A stretch of DNA of 64,000 bases from Rhizobium sp. 11515TR. Lineage in GTDB: Bacteria; Pseudomonadota; Alphaproteobacteria; Rhizobiales; Rhizobiaceae. The stretch spans positions 911,501 through 975,500 of the forward strand of contig NZ_CP022998.1 of the NCBI RefSeq assembly GCF_002277895.1, read 5' to 3'. Below, in pieces: positions 17,432 through 26,151 of this stretch (the first letter of the stretch is position 1; every line of letters starts with the position of its first letter). The position numbers and the translations under genes were made by a program. The notes below the pieces were generated by a model. That model saw only the letters and a program-made list of their open reading frames with translations. It was not told the DNA's origin and ran no database searches.

Positions 17432-17625
17432 TGCATGGCCCTGCCTTCCGTGCGGATGTGGCTTTTCATAGGGATGATGGTGTTGAGCAATGATGAAGGG
17501 ATGGATCATGCGCGCGCCCGCCACGCGATTTCCTGAGAGCGTCCTTAATGTTCCGTTAGCCAAACGTTTCTAAACTTCCGGCACCTGCTGCGTGGAATGC
17601 GTCTGCGGAGCATTGAAAGTCTGCC

Positions 17626-19302
17626 ATGAGCTCAATGGAACGAAGCAAGAGATCGGACCGACTTGCGGGTTGGCGCGATACCGAGCCGCCTGACATACGG
17701 CGCGACGGTATGCGCCCGCGCAGTCCTGTCTTGCGCCCTCGGGATTTCGTCGCCGCTGCCGAGCCCATAGCCCATTCCGAAGAGCGTGAGGCGCCCATTC
17801 CGGATGCCGCCGTTCCGCAAAGCCCGCCGAAGCGATCCAATGTCGAGGAGCCGGTGGTCCCGCGCCCCATTGCCGAACCGGTTGTCACTGCTGGGGTGCC
17901 TAGCGTCGAGCAGGTTGCGGTTTTACCGGTATCTGTCGTAACTCCGACGGCATCGATCCCGGCGGCAAAGTTGCCGTTGCTTGATCTTCGATCGGCCATC
18001 GCTTCGATCTGGGCGAAGAAGTTTGTGGTTTTTGCCCTGGCAGGCGCCGGCGCCGTTCTGGGCGGAGCGGTCATTCCCCTTATTCCGCAGAAATTCACCG
18101 CCGAGACCAGCCTCTATTTCGATCCTCGACCGGTCGGGGGCTCCGATTCCGCCCAGCAGGCGCCGACGCCACCGGAATTGATCACGACGATGATCGACAG
18201 CCAGACGCAGATCTTGTCTTCCGGCAAGGTGCTGGGACGCGTCGTCGATGCGCTGAAACTCGATCAGGATCCGAAATTCAATGGCGGCGCCACTGGCGAG
18301 GCGGCAAAATATGTGGCCACCGCCGCCTTGGCGAAAGCGGTGCAGATCGCCCGCGAATCCAGCACCTACGTCGTCAATGCGAAGGTGACGACGGGCGATC
18401 CTCAAAAATCGGCCGAGATCGCCAACCAGCTTGTGACCTCCTTCATGGAGGAAGAGAGCAAGGCAGCTGCGAGCACCTACAAGAGCAGCAATACGGCGCT
18501 CGATTCCCGCTTGGAGGATCTGCGCCAGCAGGTATTGTCAGCCGAAAAGGCCGTCGAAACCTATCGCGCCGACAACGACATGGTGGCCGTTGAGGGCAAT
18601 CTGATCTCCGACAAACGTCTGACCGCTCTGAACGATCTATTGGTGACAGCCCAGCAGAAGACAATCGAGGCAAGAGCCCGCGCGGACGCCGCCGGCAAGC
18701 TCAGCTTTGAAGACGTAGTCTCCAACAACCCGTCCGCAGGCGTGACATCGACGGCTTTGAGCAGCCTGCGGCAGCAATATGCGACGATGGCAGCCAATGT
18801 TGGCAGCCTTCAAAGCCAGCTCGGCGCCCGCCATCCACGTCTGCTCGCTGCGAAATCGTCACTGGATAGCCTCGCCGTGGAAATCCGCGCGGAACTGCAG
18901 CGGCAGATGACCTCGGCTCGCGCCGATTATGAGCAGGCACAGAAGGCAGAGCAGGATATCGCCAAGGAACTTGCCGTGCAGAAGGCCTCGCAGGTCAATA
19001 CCTCAGGCAAGCTCGTCGGCCTGAACGAGCTGCAGCGCAAGGCGACCGCGGCCCGCAATCTCTATGAATCGCTGCTGAAACGGTCCGGTCAGGCGAGCGA
19101 TGCCCAGGACCTTTCGCAGAGCAATATCCGCGTGATCTCGGAAGCGGAACCGCCACTGAAGGCGGATGGGCCGAGCCGCAAGGTGATGATGGTGGCCGGG
19201 CTGATCGCCGGCGCAATCTTTGGCGCCGGTCTTGGCATGACGTTTGCCGTTTTCCTTGGCCTGTTTCGGCATCCCGTCATCCGCGGCTATTTCGGCAAGT
19301 GA
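17626..19302 (+). CDS. Wzz/GumC-type polysaccharide co-polymerase without kinase domain
   Basis: A 558-residue inner-membrane protein. A disordered Pro/Arg/Val-rich N-terminal tail of about 120 residues (DTEPPDIRRDGMRPRSP) precedes the Wzz domain. The first helix (residues about 140-160, VVFALAGAGAVLGGAVIPLI) is followed by TAETSLYFDPR, then a long periplasmic coiled coil (about 260-480) with the GumC/ExoP-type LVGLNELQRKATAARNLYESLLKR block. The last helix is MMVAGLIAGAIFGAGLGMTF near the C-terminus. There is no Walker-type BY-kinase domain, so this is a PCP-2a-like protein lacking its kinase half. It sets chain length and export with the Wzy-like protein upstream, from which it is divergent. 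Confidence 0.9.
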   Translation: MSSMERSKRSDRLAGWRDTEPPDIRRDGMRPRSPVLRPRDFVAAAEPIAHSEEREAPIPDAAVPQSPPKRSNVEEPVVPRPIAEPVVTAGVPSVEQVAVLPVSVVTPTASIPAAKLPLLDLRSAIASIWAKKFVVFALAGAGAVLGGAVIPLIPQKFTAETSLYFDPRPVGGSDSAQQAPTPPELITTMIDSQTQILSSGKVLGRVVDALKLDQDPKFNGGATGEAAKYVATAALAKAVQIARESSTYVVNAKVTTGDPQKSAEIANQLVTSFMEEESKAAASTYKSSNTALDSRLEDLRQQVLSAEKAVETYRADNDMVAVEGNLISDKRLTALNDLLVTAQQKTIEARARADAAGKLSFEDVVSNNPSAGVTSTALSSLRQQYATMAANVGSLQSQLGARHPRLLAAKSSLDSLAVEIRAELQRQMTSARADYEQAQKAEQDIAKELAVQKASQVNTSGKLVGLNELQRKATAARNLYESLLKRSGQASDAQDLSQSNIRVISEAEPPLKADGPSRKVMMVAGLIAGAIFGAGLGMTFAVFLGLFRHPVIRGYFGK

Positions 19303-19358
19303 CCATCGTCTTACCCTTTCGCATCGGCCGCCTTTTTCAGCATTGAGGATGCAATTGC

Positions 19359-19388
19359 GCGCCGACTGTTCTAAATGTAAATCGGCGC
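19359..19388. other. Stem-loop between Wzz-like and CapD-like genes
   Basis: A perfect 7-bp inverted repeat, GCGCCGA at 19359-19365 and TCGGCGC at 19382-19388, encloses an AT-rich 16-base loop. It lies 57 bases after the Wzz-like stop. There is no T-run after it, so it is not a standard terminator. It could be an RNA-stability hairpin or an operator. Confidence 0.4.
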
Positions 19389-19517
19389 TGGGGATGATTG
19401 GGTCTTGCTAATAGAAGCGCGATACGGTCATTAAGCGTTGTGCGATACTTTGTGAGACAATCTATGCGAGAAAAGCGGTGCGTTGCTCCGATGACTGGCG
19501 CCAGGGAAAGCTGATCG

Positions 19518-21500
19518 ATGGTGCCCGCGGATAAACTCGTTTTGCCGTTTCTTGCGTTGCCGCGCTCTACCAAGCGCGCGCTTGCGCTGCTGGTCGATGC
19601 CAGCCTGTGCGTGCTGACGGTGTGGTTTGCCTATTGTCTTCGCCTTGACGATTGGGTCATCCTCGAAGGCGTCGAGTGGCTGCCGGCGATCGTCTCCCTT
19701 CTACTCGCCATTCCGATCTTCATCGTCCTCGGTCTCTATCGCGCCATCTTCCGCTATGCCGGTCTTTCGGCTTTCGTAACGGTCGTCAAGGCGGTGGCGA
19801 TCTATGCCCTTGCTTTCATGACGATCTTTACCGCCATCAGCGTGCCGGGCGTGCCGCGCACCGTCGGCATATTGCAGCCCTTGCTGCTGCTGATCGCGAT
19901 CGGCCTGTCGCGCATGTGGACACGCTACTGGCTCGGCAACGCCTATCAGCGCCTTCTCAATCGCAATCAGCTTGCCAAGGTGCTGGTCTACGGCGCCGGT
20001 GCTTCAGGGCGTCAGCTTGCGGGCGCGCTTGCCAACAGCGCGGAGCTGAACGTCGTCGGCTATCTCGACGACGATCGCAACCTGCATGGCAGCATCATGG
20101 GCGGGCTGCCGATCTACGATCCGGCCGATCTGCCGGCGCTCGTGCTCTCGGGCGAGATCAAGGGCGTATTGCTCGCCCTGCCGAATGCCACGCGACAGCG
20201 GCGCAACGAAATCCTCGAAGACATGCGCAAGGCCCGCGTCACCGTGCGGACCATGCCAGATCTGACGGCGCTTGCGCAGGGCCGCGTCGCGGTTTCGGAT
20301 CTACGCGAGCTTGATATCGAAGACTTGCTCGGCCGCAACGTGATCGCTCCCGATCGCGGTCTGATCGAGAAGAACATTCGCGGTAAGGTCGTCATGGTCA
20401 CAGGTGCCGGCGGCTCGATCGGCAGCGAACTCTGCCGCCAGATCCTGAAGAATGGTCCGTCCTCCCTGTTGCTGATCGAGCAGAGCGAGTTCGCGCTCTA
20501 TGCCATTCACGGCGAGCTGGAAAAGGCGGCCGCTTCCGCCGGCTATGCCGATGTGCGCATCATTCCCTTCCTGGCTTCCGTTCGCGATGGCCAGCGGATC
20601 AGGCAGATCATGCAGGCTTGGCAGCCGAAGACCGTCTATCATGCCGCTGCCTACAAGCATGTGCCGCTCGTCGAATACAATCCCGTCGAAGGCATCCGCA
20701 ACAATGTGCAGGGAACGCGGATAGCGGCCGAAGCCGCGCGTGATCATGGTGTCGAGAATTTCGTCCTCATCAGCACTGACAAGGCCGTGCGTCCAACCAA
20801 CATCATGGGCGCCAGCAAGCGGTTGGCGGAAATGGTGCTGCAGGCGATGGATGCCGATCGCAAGCCCGGCACCGACAGTACCAATTTCGCCATGGTGCGT
20901 TTCGGCAACGTGCTCGGCTCATCCGGTTCGGTCGTGCCGCTTTTTCGCCAGCAGATCCGCGACGGCGGTCCGATCACGCTGACGCATCCCGATATCACCC
21001 GCTATTTCATGACCATTCCCGAGGCGTCGCAGCTTGTGATCCAGGCGGGCGCGATGTCGGGCGGCGGCGATGTCTTCCTGCTCGACATGGGCGAACCGGT
21101 ACGCATTGCCGATCTCGCGCGTCGCATGGTGGAACTCTCCGGCCTGACCGTGCGGGACCAGGACGAGCCGGATGGCGATATCGAGCTTGAAATCACCGGC
21201 CTTCGACCGGGCGAGAAGCTTTTTGAGGAACTGTTGATCGGCGACAACCCGCAGCCGACCAGCCATCCTCGCATCATGCAGGCCAAGGAGGATTTCCTGC
21301 CCTGGCCGGAGCTGTCGAAGCGGCTCGCCGCACTCGAGGCGGCACTGGATGAGAACGACATTCCCTTGGCGAGAGCCCTGCTGCAAAAGCTCGTTTCCGG
21401 CTATGCGCCGAGCAGCGAAGTGGTCGATCTGGTCTATCGCGAGCGCGAGACGGATCTGACGGTCGATCAGCCGAACCTTGATAATGTTGCACAGCTATAG
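19518..21500 (+). CDS. CapD/FlaA1-type membrane nucleotide-sugar dehydratase
   Basis: A 660-residue protein. The N-terminal 150 residues contain four hydrophobic helices (for example ALALLVDASLCVLTVWFAYCLRLDDW). A CoA-binding-like Rossmann fold follows (about 155-280, KVLVYGAGASGRQLAGAL). The catalytic short-chain dehydrogenase-like domain (about 290-590) has the NAD motif MVTGAGGSIGSELCRQI, VYHAAAYKHVPLVE and the LISTDKAVRPTNIMGASKRLAE signature, in which Thr-Asp-Lys replaces the usual Tyr triad. This is the membrane-bound UDP-GlcNAc 4,6-dehydratase type that makes deoxy-amino sugars for capsule, LPS or EPS. AGGGA about 10 bases before the ATG supports the start. Confidence 0.93.
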   Translation: MVPADKLVLPFLALPRSTKRALALLVDASLCVLTVWFAYCLRLDDWVILEGVEWLPAIVSLLLAIPIFIVLGLYRAIFRYAGLSAFVTVVKAVAIYALAFMTIFTAISVPGVPRTVGILQPLLLLIAIGLSRMWTRYWLGNAYQRLLNRNQLAKVLVYGAGASGRQLAGALANSAELNVVGYLDDDRNLHGSIMGGLPIYDPADLPALVLSGEIKGVLLALPNATRQRRNEILEDMRKARVTVRTMPDLTALAQGRVAVSDLRELDIEDLLGRNVIAPDRGLIEKNIRGKVVMVTGAGGSIGSELCRQILKNGPSSLLLIEQSEFALYAIHGELEKAAASAGYADVRIIPFLASVRDGQRIRQIMQAWQPKTVYHAAAYKHVPLVEYNPVEGIRNNVQGTRIAAEAARDHGVENFVLISTDKAVRPTNIMGASKRLAEMVLQAMDADRKPGTDSTNFAMVRFGNVLGSSGSVVPLFRQQIRDGGPITLTHPDITRYFMTIPEASQLVIQAGAMSGGGDVFLLDMGEPVRIADLARRMVELSGLTVRDQDEPDGDIELEITGLRPGEKLFEELLIGDNPQPTSHPRIMQAKEDFLPWPELSKRLAALEAALDENDIPLARALLQKLVSGYAPSSEVVDLVYRERETDLTVDQPNLDNVAQL

Positions 21501-21568
21501 GCGCGTGTCCTGTTACGACACCGGCGCCTCTTAATGCTTTCGGGCTTGGCCTCGCAGCTTTGCCGCAG

Positions 21569-22417
21569 CTACTGCTTCATCGCGATGGCGTAGTACCAGC
21601 GGCGCACTTGATCGCAGGTGCGGAACCAATGTGCCGTCAGCCGCAACAGGGGATGCCGCTTTACCGCGCGGTAATGCACGCGCTTGCCGATTGTGGTGTG
21701 GGCGCGGTGCGGGCTGAAATCGACTAGGTTTTCAAAGGTCGTGAATGTCTCGACGCCGGTTGACCAGCCGCGTTCCAAGGCGACGTCGTAGGGAAGAAGC
21801 ATGGGCTTCAGCGTCGTCAGCAGCTTCTTGGCCGCCTTTCGGTTGACGATATAACAGGCAGCCGATCCCTGCGGACCATGCATGCAGCGGCCGACGACAT
21901 CGTTTTCGCTGGTTTCGCGGACCGACTTGAAGCCGACGAGGCGATGGTTGACGAGCTTGACGAGACGCGCCCCCTGGACGCTTTCCATCGTCGCGATCGC
22001 ACGTGGGATGAGCCTCTCGTTGAGCTCGACGTCGTCTTCCATGATGATCGCCATCTTGTCGCCGCTGGCGACGAATTGCTCAAGCGCGATCAGATGGCTG
22101 CGGTAGCATCCGTACTCTCCCGGTAGGAGCTTGCGGCCGTTGTGATAGATGAACGAATGCGGATGAAAATCGACGCGGTCAGCCTCTCCGATGAGACGGC
22201 CGTCGACGGCAGGAACGCGCGTGATATGCAGATCGTATTCGACGGCCTGGTTGCACAGTCGTTCCCAGCGATCACGCGAGCGATCGAGATTGATGACATA
22301 GATGGAAACCTGCTGAGCGGCATCGTCAGCAATCTCCGGGTCAGCAAGGGGCGGGATACGATTAATCTGTTCGAGAATGACTGTTACTCCTTCAAACAGA
22401 AATCGCGCCGACAACAA
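21569..22417 (-). CDS. Glycosyltransferase family 25 (LPS/EPS biosynthesis)
   Basis: A 282-residue cytoplasmic enzyme. GT25 signatures are IYVINLDRSRDRWERL near residue 38, the RVPAVDGRLI block, GEYGCYRSHLIALEQ, and the DxD-like metal motif in AIIMEDDVEL. A conserved C-terminal half with the YIVNRKAAKKLL block follows. Relatives are LgtB/LpsA-type galactosyl- or glucosyltransferases acting on lipooligosaccharide or EPS. It is convergent with the CapD-like gene (68 bases between stops) and closes the polysaccharide region. The first 15 or so residues are not family-like, so the true start could be a little downstream. Confidence 0.88.
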   Translation of the reverse strand: MLSARFLFEGVTVILEQINRIPPLADPEIADDAAQQVSIYVINLDRSRDRWERLCNQAVEYDLHITRVPAVDGRLIGEADRVDFHPHSFIYHNGRKLLPGEYGCYRSHLIALEQFVASGDKMAIIMEDDVELNERLIPRAIATMESVQGARLVKLVNHRLVGFKSVRETSENDVVGRCMHGPQGSAACYIVNRKAAKKLLTTLKPMLLPYDVALERGWSTGVETFTTFENLVDFSPHRAHTTIGKRVHYRAVKRHPLLRLTAHWFRTCDQVRRWYYAIAMKQ

Positions 22418-22677
22418 CCAAGATCACAGTTTTCATACTATATAACATGCTTATGACTTGTCGCAAATCGCTTGCGCACGCCTGCATTGTATTTGCAGAT
22501 AAAAGCATTTTTTTTGGTGTAACGTAGCGTGAATGGTCCGTATCGGCGATGCGGAAAGCATCGCTTGCGCGTGATTTTGATCGGGCAACCCGTTGGCGCA
22601 TGGCCCCAGCCCCATTATATCTGTGATATGCGGCGTGTGGTCGTTGCGCTCGCATTTGTGAAGGAGCGTAGCAGTAT

Positions 22678-23010
22678 ATGTGGATCAAGTCGAAAATCGC
22701 CATTGCTGCCCTATCCCTTGCGGTCTTGATGCCGGCGGCCGCCTTTGCCGATAACCCGCTCCTGCCCAAGCCATATGTCGCTCCCGTCTATCCTTACAAG
22801 AACCTTCCGGGAGTAACCGCGCCGAAAATGGCTGATGACGAGAAGTTTCAATGCCGCACCGCCACCGTGTACGCCGATTATTTTCATGAAGGTCCGTTCT
22901 ACCGGGGCCTGCCGCGCCTCGGTTACGTTTGCGATCAGAATGGCGTCATTTCCAGCAGCACCAGAAAGCCGAACTACCAATATTGGCAATATAACGGGCC
23001 GGATAGATAA
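22678..23010 (+). CDS. Small secreted hypothetical protein (110 aa)
   Basis: A Sec signal peptide (residues 1-24, KIAIAALSLAVLMPAAAFA with an AFA-type cleavage site) precedes a mature part of about 86 residues. That part is Pro/Tyr-rich at its start (NPLLPKPYVAPVYPYKNLPG) and has two cysteines (FQCRTATV and GYVCDQNG) that could form a disulphide. AAGGAG about 11 bases upstream supports the ATG at 22678. I do not recognise the family. It sits alone after the polysaccharide genes and ahead of the sugar-ABC cluster. Function unknown. Confidence 0.7.
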   Translation: MWIKSKIAIAALSLAVLMPAAAFADNPLLPKPYVAPVYPYKNLPGVTAPKMADDEKFQCRTATVYADYFHEGPFYRGLPRLGYVCDQNGVISSSTRKPNYQYWQYNGPDR

Positions 23011-23096
23011 GTCCTAGGCATTCTGCCGAATTAAGCGGCAGCGCAATCCAGGCGAGCGTGGCTTCATGTTCGCGCCGGTAGGTTTTGTTGGCGATC

Positions 23097-23184
23097 TGAA
23101 AATAAATTTCATGTTTTTGGTTAAATGCGCGAACGTCGTTGACGAATGCGAAAATTTGCCCCAAGGTTACGAAAATAAATTACG
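23097..23184. promoter_or_regulatory. Two related dyads upstream of the sugar-catabolic operon (candidate RpiR operators)
   Basis: Site 1 at 23097-23111 reads TGAAAATAAATTTCA: arms TGAAA/TTTCA are perfect with five bases between. Site 2 at 23170-23184 reads CGAAAATAAATTACG with the same GAAAATAAATT core. Centres are 73 bases apart, close to seven helical turns. They lie 92 and 19 bases before the first gene of the operon. A clustered RpiR-family regulator at 32123 is the natural candidate binder; this link is inferred. Confidence 0.5.
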
Positions 23185-23202
23185 TAATGGGAACATAAAA
23201 GC

Positions 23203-24360
23203 ATGCGCGTTGGAATCATTGGGCTGGGATTCCGCCTGGGCTATCTGGGCTATGTCTTCAAGGCGATCGACGAGAGCTTCGAGATTGCAGGATATGTCGA
23301 TCCGGAACCCGCGGGCTTGCCAGGTTTGCTCGAACGGGGCATCTCAGCCGGAAAAGCCTACGCAACACCCCAGGATCTGATCGCCAACGAAAAGATCGAC
23401 CTCTTGATGATCGGTTCGCCGAACCACATGCATCTCGATCACATCCGCATCGGCCTTGAGGCCGGCCTCAAGATCTTCTGCGAAAAGCCGATCGTCACGA
23501 CCATCAAGGACAGCATCGAGCTTGCCCGCCTGATGGCGAAATTCGGTCATGAGCGCCTGAATGTCGGCCTCGTGCTGCGCTATTCGCCGATGTATCGCGA
23601 TCTCTTGGCCGCCCAGGCCGAGGGGAAACTCGGCCATGTCGTTTCCATTGAGGCTGCCGAGCATATCGAACCCTATCACGGCGCCTTCTTCATGCGCGAC
23701 TGGCGCCGCTACGAACATTATTCCGGCAGTTTCATGTTGGAAAAATGCTGCCACGACCTCGATCTCTATAATGGCGTGGTTGGCGCGCGGCCGGAGCGGG
23801 TCGCAAGCTTTGGCGGCCGCAAGAGCTTCATTCCGGAAAACGATCCGGCAAGGGAAGGCATCAACGATCTCGAGCTCTTCCATCGCAAGCCGAGCGGTTG
23901 GATGGGATCAGACAAGGTCTTCGACAGCGACGGCGATATCATCGATTACCAGGTGGCGATCATCGAATATGCCAATGGCGTCGGCATGAACTTCCACACC
24001 AATCTCAACGTGCCGGACCAGTTCCGCCGTTTCGCCATCATGGGCTCGCGCGGTATGGCCGAGGGCGATTTCATCCGCGGCTATTTCAATGTCCATGAGA
24101 TGCTGACCGGCAAGAAGGTGATCGAGAAGACCTACGCCGCCACCACGCTTTCGCAGCACTATGGCGCCGACGAACAGATGGCCGCCGACATCATCGCGCA
24201 CGTCAAGACGGGCCTGCACCTGCCGGTGTCGACCCAGAATGCGCTGGAAGCCGGCATTCTCGCGCTCTCGATGGACGAGGCCCGCATGAAGAAGACTGTC
24301 GTCGATCTCCGGCCGATCTGGGACGAGTTCGACGAAGCGCTTCATTCAAGAGCCGCCTAG
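23203..24360 (+). CDS. Gfo/Idh/MocA family NAD(P)-dependent oxidoreductase
   Basis: A 385-residue cytoplasmic dehydrogenase. The N-terminal Rossmann fold (residues 1-120) has VGIIGLGFRLGYLG and the LLMIGSPNHMHLDHI segment, and the family signature EKPIVT carries the catalytic Lys. The C-terminal alpha/beta sheet domain (130-370) includes the CCHDLDLYNGVVG helix with a catalytic His/Asp pair. Members oxidise or reduce sugars, inositols or amino sugars. It is the first gene of a rightward operon with a CUT1 ABC importer (14 bases to the first permease), so its substrate is probably the imported sugar derivative. Exact compound unknown. Confidence 0.92.
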   Translation: MRVGIIGLGFRLGYLGYVFKAIDESFEIAGYVDPEPAGLPGLLERGISAGKAYATPQDLIANEKIDLLMIGSPNHMHLDHIRIGLEAGLKIFCEKPIVTTIKDSIELARLMAKFGHERLNVGLVLRYSPMYRDLLAAQAEGKLGHVVSIEAAEHIEPYHGAFFMRDWRRYEHYSGSFMLEKCCHDLDLYNGVVGARPERVASFGGRKSFIPENDPAREGINDLELFHRKPSGWMGSDKVFDSDGDIIDYQVAIIEYANGVGMNFHTNLNVPDQFRRFAIMGSRGMAEGDFIRGYFNVHEMLTGKKVIEKTYAATTLSQHYGADEQMAADIIAHVKTGLHLPVSTQNALEAGILALSMDEARMKKTVVDLRPIWDEFDEALHSRAA

Positions 24361-24373
24361 GGAGGGGCGCAGG

Positions 24374-25261
24374 ATGGGTGTTCAACGCGGCACGGTCATC
24401 TTCGCCTGGCTCCTTCTTTTTCCGGCTCTCCTTTACGTCACCGTCATCGTCGCCTATCCGCTGGTCGACACCATAATCCTGTCTTTCACCGATGCGTCGT
24501 TGAAGAAGGTGACGAATTGGGTCGGTTTCGAGAACTACGCGAAAATCTTCAACGACACTTTCGCAGGCGTCATCGTCCGCACCTTCATCTGGACCTTCTT
24601 CTCCGTGTCGATCAAGATGATCATCGGCACTCTGGGGGCCGCACTCTTGAACTCGGCCGTTCCGGGCCGCGCGCTTTTCCGCGTCTTGACCATGCCGCCC
24701 TGGATCGTGCCGATGGCGATCGGCATCTTCATGTGGGGCTGGATGTATAATGGCCAGTTCGGCATGATATCGGGCCTGCTGCAGCGCTTCGGCATCGTCG
24801 ATGGTCCCGTCGCGTTCCTCGCCTATGGAAGCTCGGCCTTCTGGGCGACGATCGTCACTGACGTCTGGATCGGCGTGCCGATGGTCACTCTTTACATGCT
24901 AGCGGCCATGCAGGCGATCCCGCACGATCTTTATGAGGCGGCGTGGACGGATGGCGCCGGCCGCTTCTATCGCTTCCGCCGCATCACTCTGCCGCTGCTG
25001 GTGCCATCCTTGGTCACCATGTCGATGCTCTCGCTGATCTCGACCTTCAATTCCTTCGACATCATCTGGATTTTAACCCGGGGCGGTCCGAACGGCGAAA
25101 CGACGACGATGATCATCGACACCTACCGAACGGCGATCGGGTCTTACAAATACGGCGAGGGTGCTGCGCGTGCGGTGCTGATCTGCATCTTCCTGTCGCT
25201 CTTCTGCCTTGCCTATTTCCGCCTGACGAGCCGCTTTTCAACGGGAGCCAAGCAGCGATGA
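24374..25261 (+). CDS. Sugar ABC transporter permease, MalF/UgpA type
   Basis: A 295-residue CUT1 permease with six membrane helices. The opening helix (AWLLLFPALLYVTVIVAYPLVDTIILSF) is typical of MalF/UgpA-type proteins. The EAA motif that contacts the ATPase reads EAAWTDGAGRFYRFRRITLPLL near residue 190. Its stop overlaps the next permease start by 4 bases (ATGA), so the pair is translationally coupled. It forms the channel with the MalG-type protein. The sugar is unknown. Confidence 0.94.
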   Translation: MGVQRGTVIFAWLLLFPALLYVTVIVAYPLVDTIILSFTDASLKKVTNWVGFENYAKIFNDTFAGVIVRTFIWTFFSVSIKMIIGTLGAALLNSAVPGRALFRVLTMPPWIVPMAIGIFMWGWMYNGQFGMISGLLQRFGIVDGPVAFLAYGSSAFWATIVTDVWIGVPMVTLYMLAAMQAIPHDLYEAAWTDGAGRFYRFRRITLPLLVPSLVTMSMLSLISTFNSFDIIWILTRGGPNGETTTMIIDTYRTAIGSYKYGEGAARAVLICIFLSLFCLAYFRLTSRFSTGAKQR

Positions 25262-26115
25262 GCCACCCTTCGATGATCCATCGCTACAAATGGTATGAGT
25301 TGATCGGCATCTATGCCGGAATCCTGCTGTTTCTGGCTTTCGTGCTGGCGCCCTTCATCGAAGGGTTCCTGGTTTCGCTGAAGCCGCTTAGCCAGCTCTT
25401 TTCTTCGCCTTACCGGTTCATTCCCGAGAACGGTTCGTTCGCGGCCTATCGGACAATGTGGACGAGCGTGCCTGGCTTTGGCTGGTATATCTTCAACTCG
25501 TTTCTGGTTTCCGGTACGATCACCATCATAGTGCTGATCCTCGTCGTGCCGGCCGCCTACGCCTTCGCACGTTTCGAATTCAAGGGTTCCGGCCTGCTGC
25601 TCGGCGCGTTCCTCGCGGTCAAGATGTTTTCCGGCGCCGTGCTGCTCATCCCGCTGTTCCGGCTCATGCGTTCCTTCGGTGTGCTGAACACCTATTTCGC
25701 CATGATCGTGCCGGGAGTGGCTTTCATCATTCCAACGGGGATCTGGCTGCTGCACACCTATATCCGCCGCATCCCGCGCGAGCTGGATGAGGCGGCCTAT
25801 GTGGATGGTGCGAGCCAGTTCTATACGCTGCGCCGTGTCATCCTGCCGATCGCCATGCCCGGCATCGTCGTCGTTGCGATTTCCTCGTTCATCGAGGCTT
25901 ACGCGCAGCAGTTCATCTATGCTCTTACTTTCAATTCGAAGACGGAATACATGCCGCTGCCGGTTGGGCTTTTTGCCTATTTCGGCCGGCAGGAGGTCGT
26001 CTGGAACGAACTCATGGCCGCAAGTTTCGTCGGCATCGCGCCGGCTCTGGTCGTGATCTTCTTCCTGCAACGGTATCTCGTCAGCGGTCTGACCGCCGGC
26101 GCGGTGAAGCAATAA
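25258..26115 (+). CDS. Sugar ABC transporter permease, MalG/UgpE type
   Basis: A 285-residue CUT1 permease with six helices. The start is the ATG at 25258 inside the ATGA overlap with the preceding gene. A longer in-frame reading from 24943 lies inside the MalF-type gene and is not real. The EAA loop is DEAAYVDGASQFYTLRRVILPIAMPG, and the MalG-type PTGIWLLHTYIRRIP segment lies just before it. The last helix precedes a short basic tail. It works with the neighbouring permease, binding protein and ATPase. Confidence 0.94.
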   Translation: MSHPSMIHRYKWYELIGIYAGILLFLAFVLAPFIEGFLVSLKPLSQLFSSPYRFIPENGSFAAYRTMWTSVPGFGWYIFNSFLVSGTITIIVLILVVPAAYAFARFEFKGSGLLLGAFLAVKMFSGAVLLIPLFRLMRSFGVLNTYFAMIVPGVAFIIPTGIWLLHTYIRRIPRELDEAAYVDGASQFYTLRRVILPIAMPGIVVVAISSFIEAYAQQFIYALTFNSKTEYMPLPVGLFAYFGRQEVVWNELMAASFVGIAPALVVIFFLQRYLVSGLTAGAVKQ

Positions 26116-26151
26116 AATCAATCAACCACCAGAGAGAACGGGAGCTTAAAC

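Noticed and set aside
17541..17560. A possible CtrA box (TTAA-N7-TTAG) between the GH5 and Wzz-like genes
   Set aside because: One base differs from the core and there is no second site. Matches this weak are expected by chance in AT-rich gaps.
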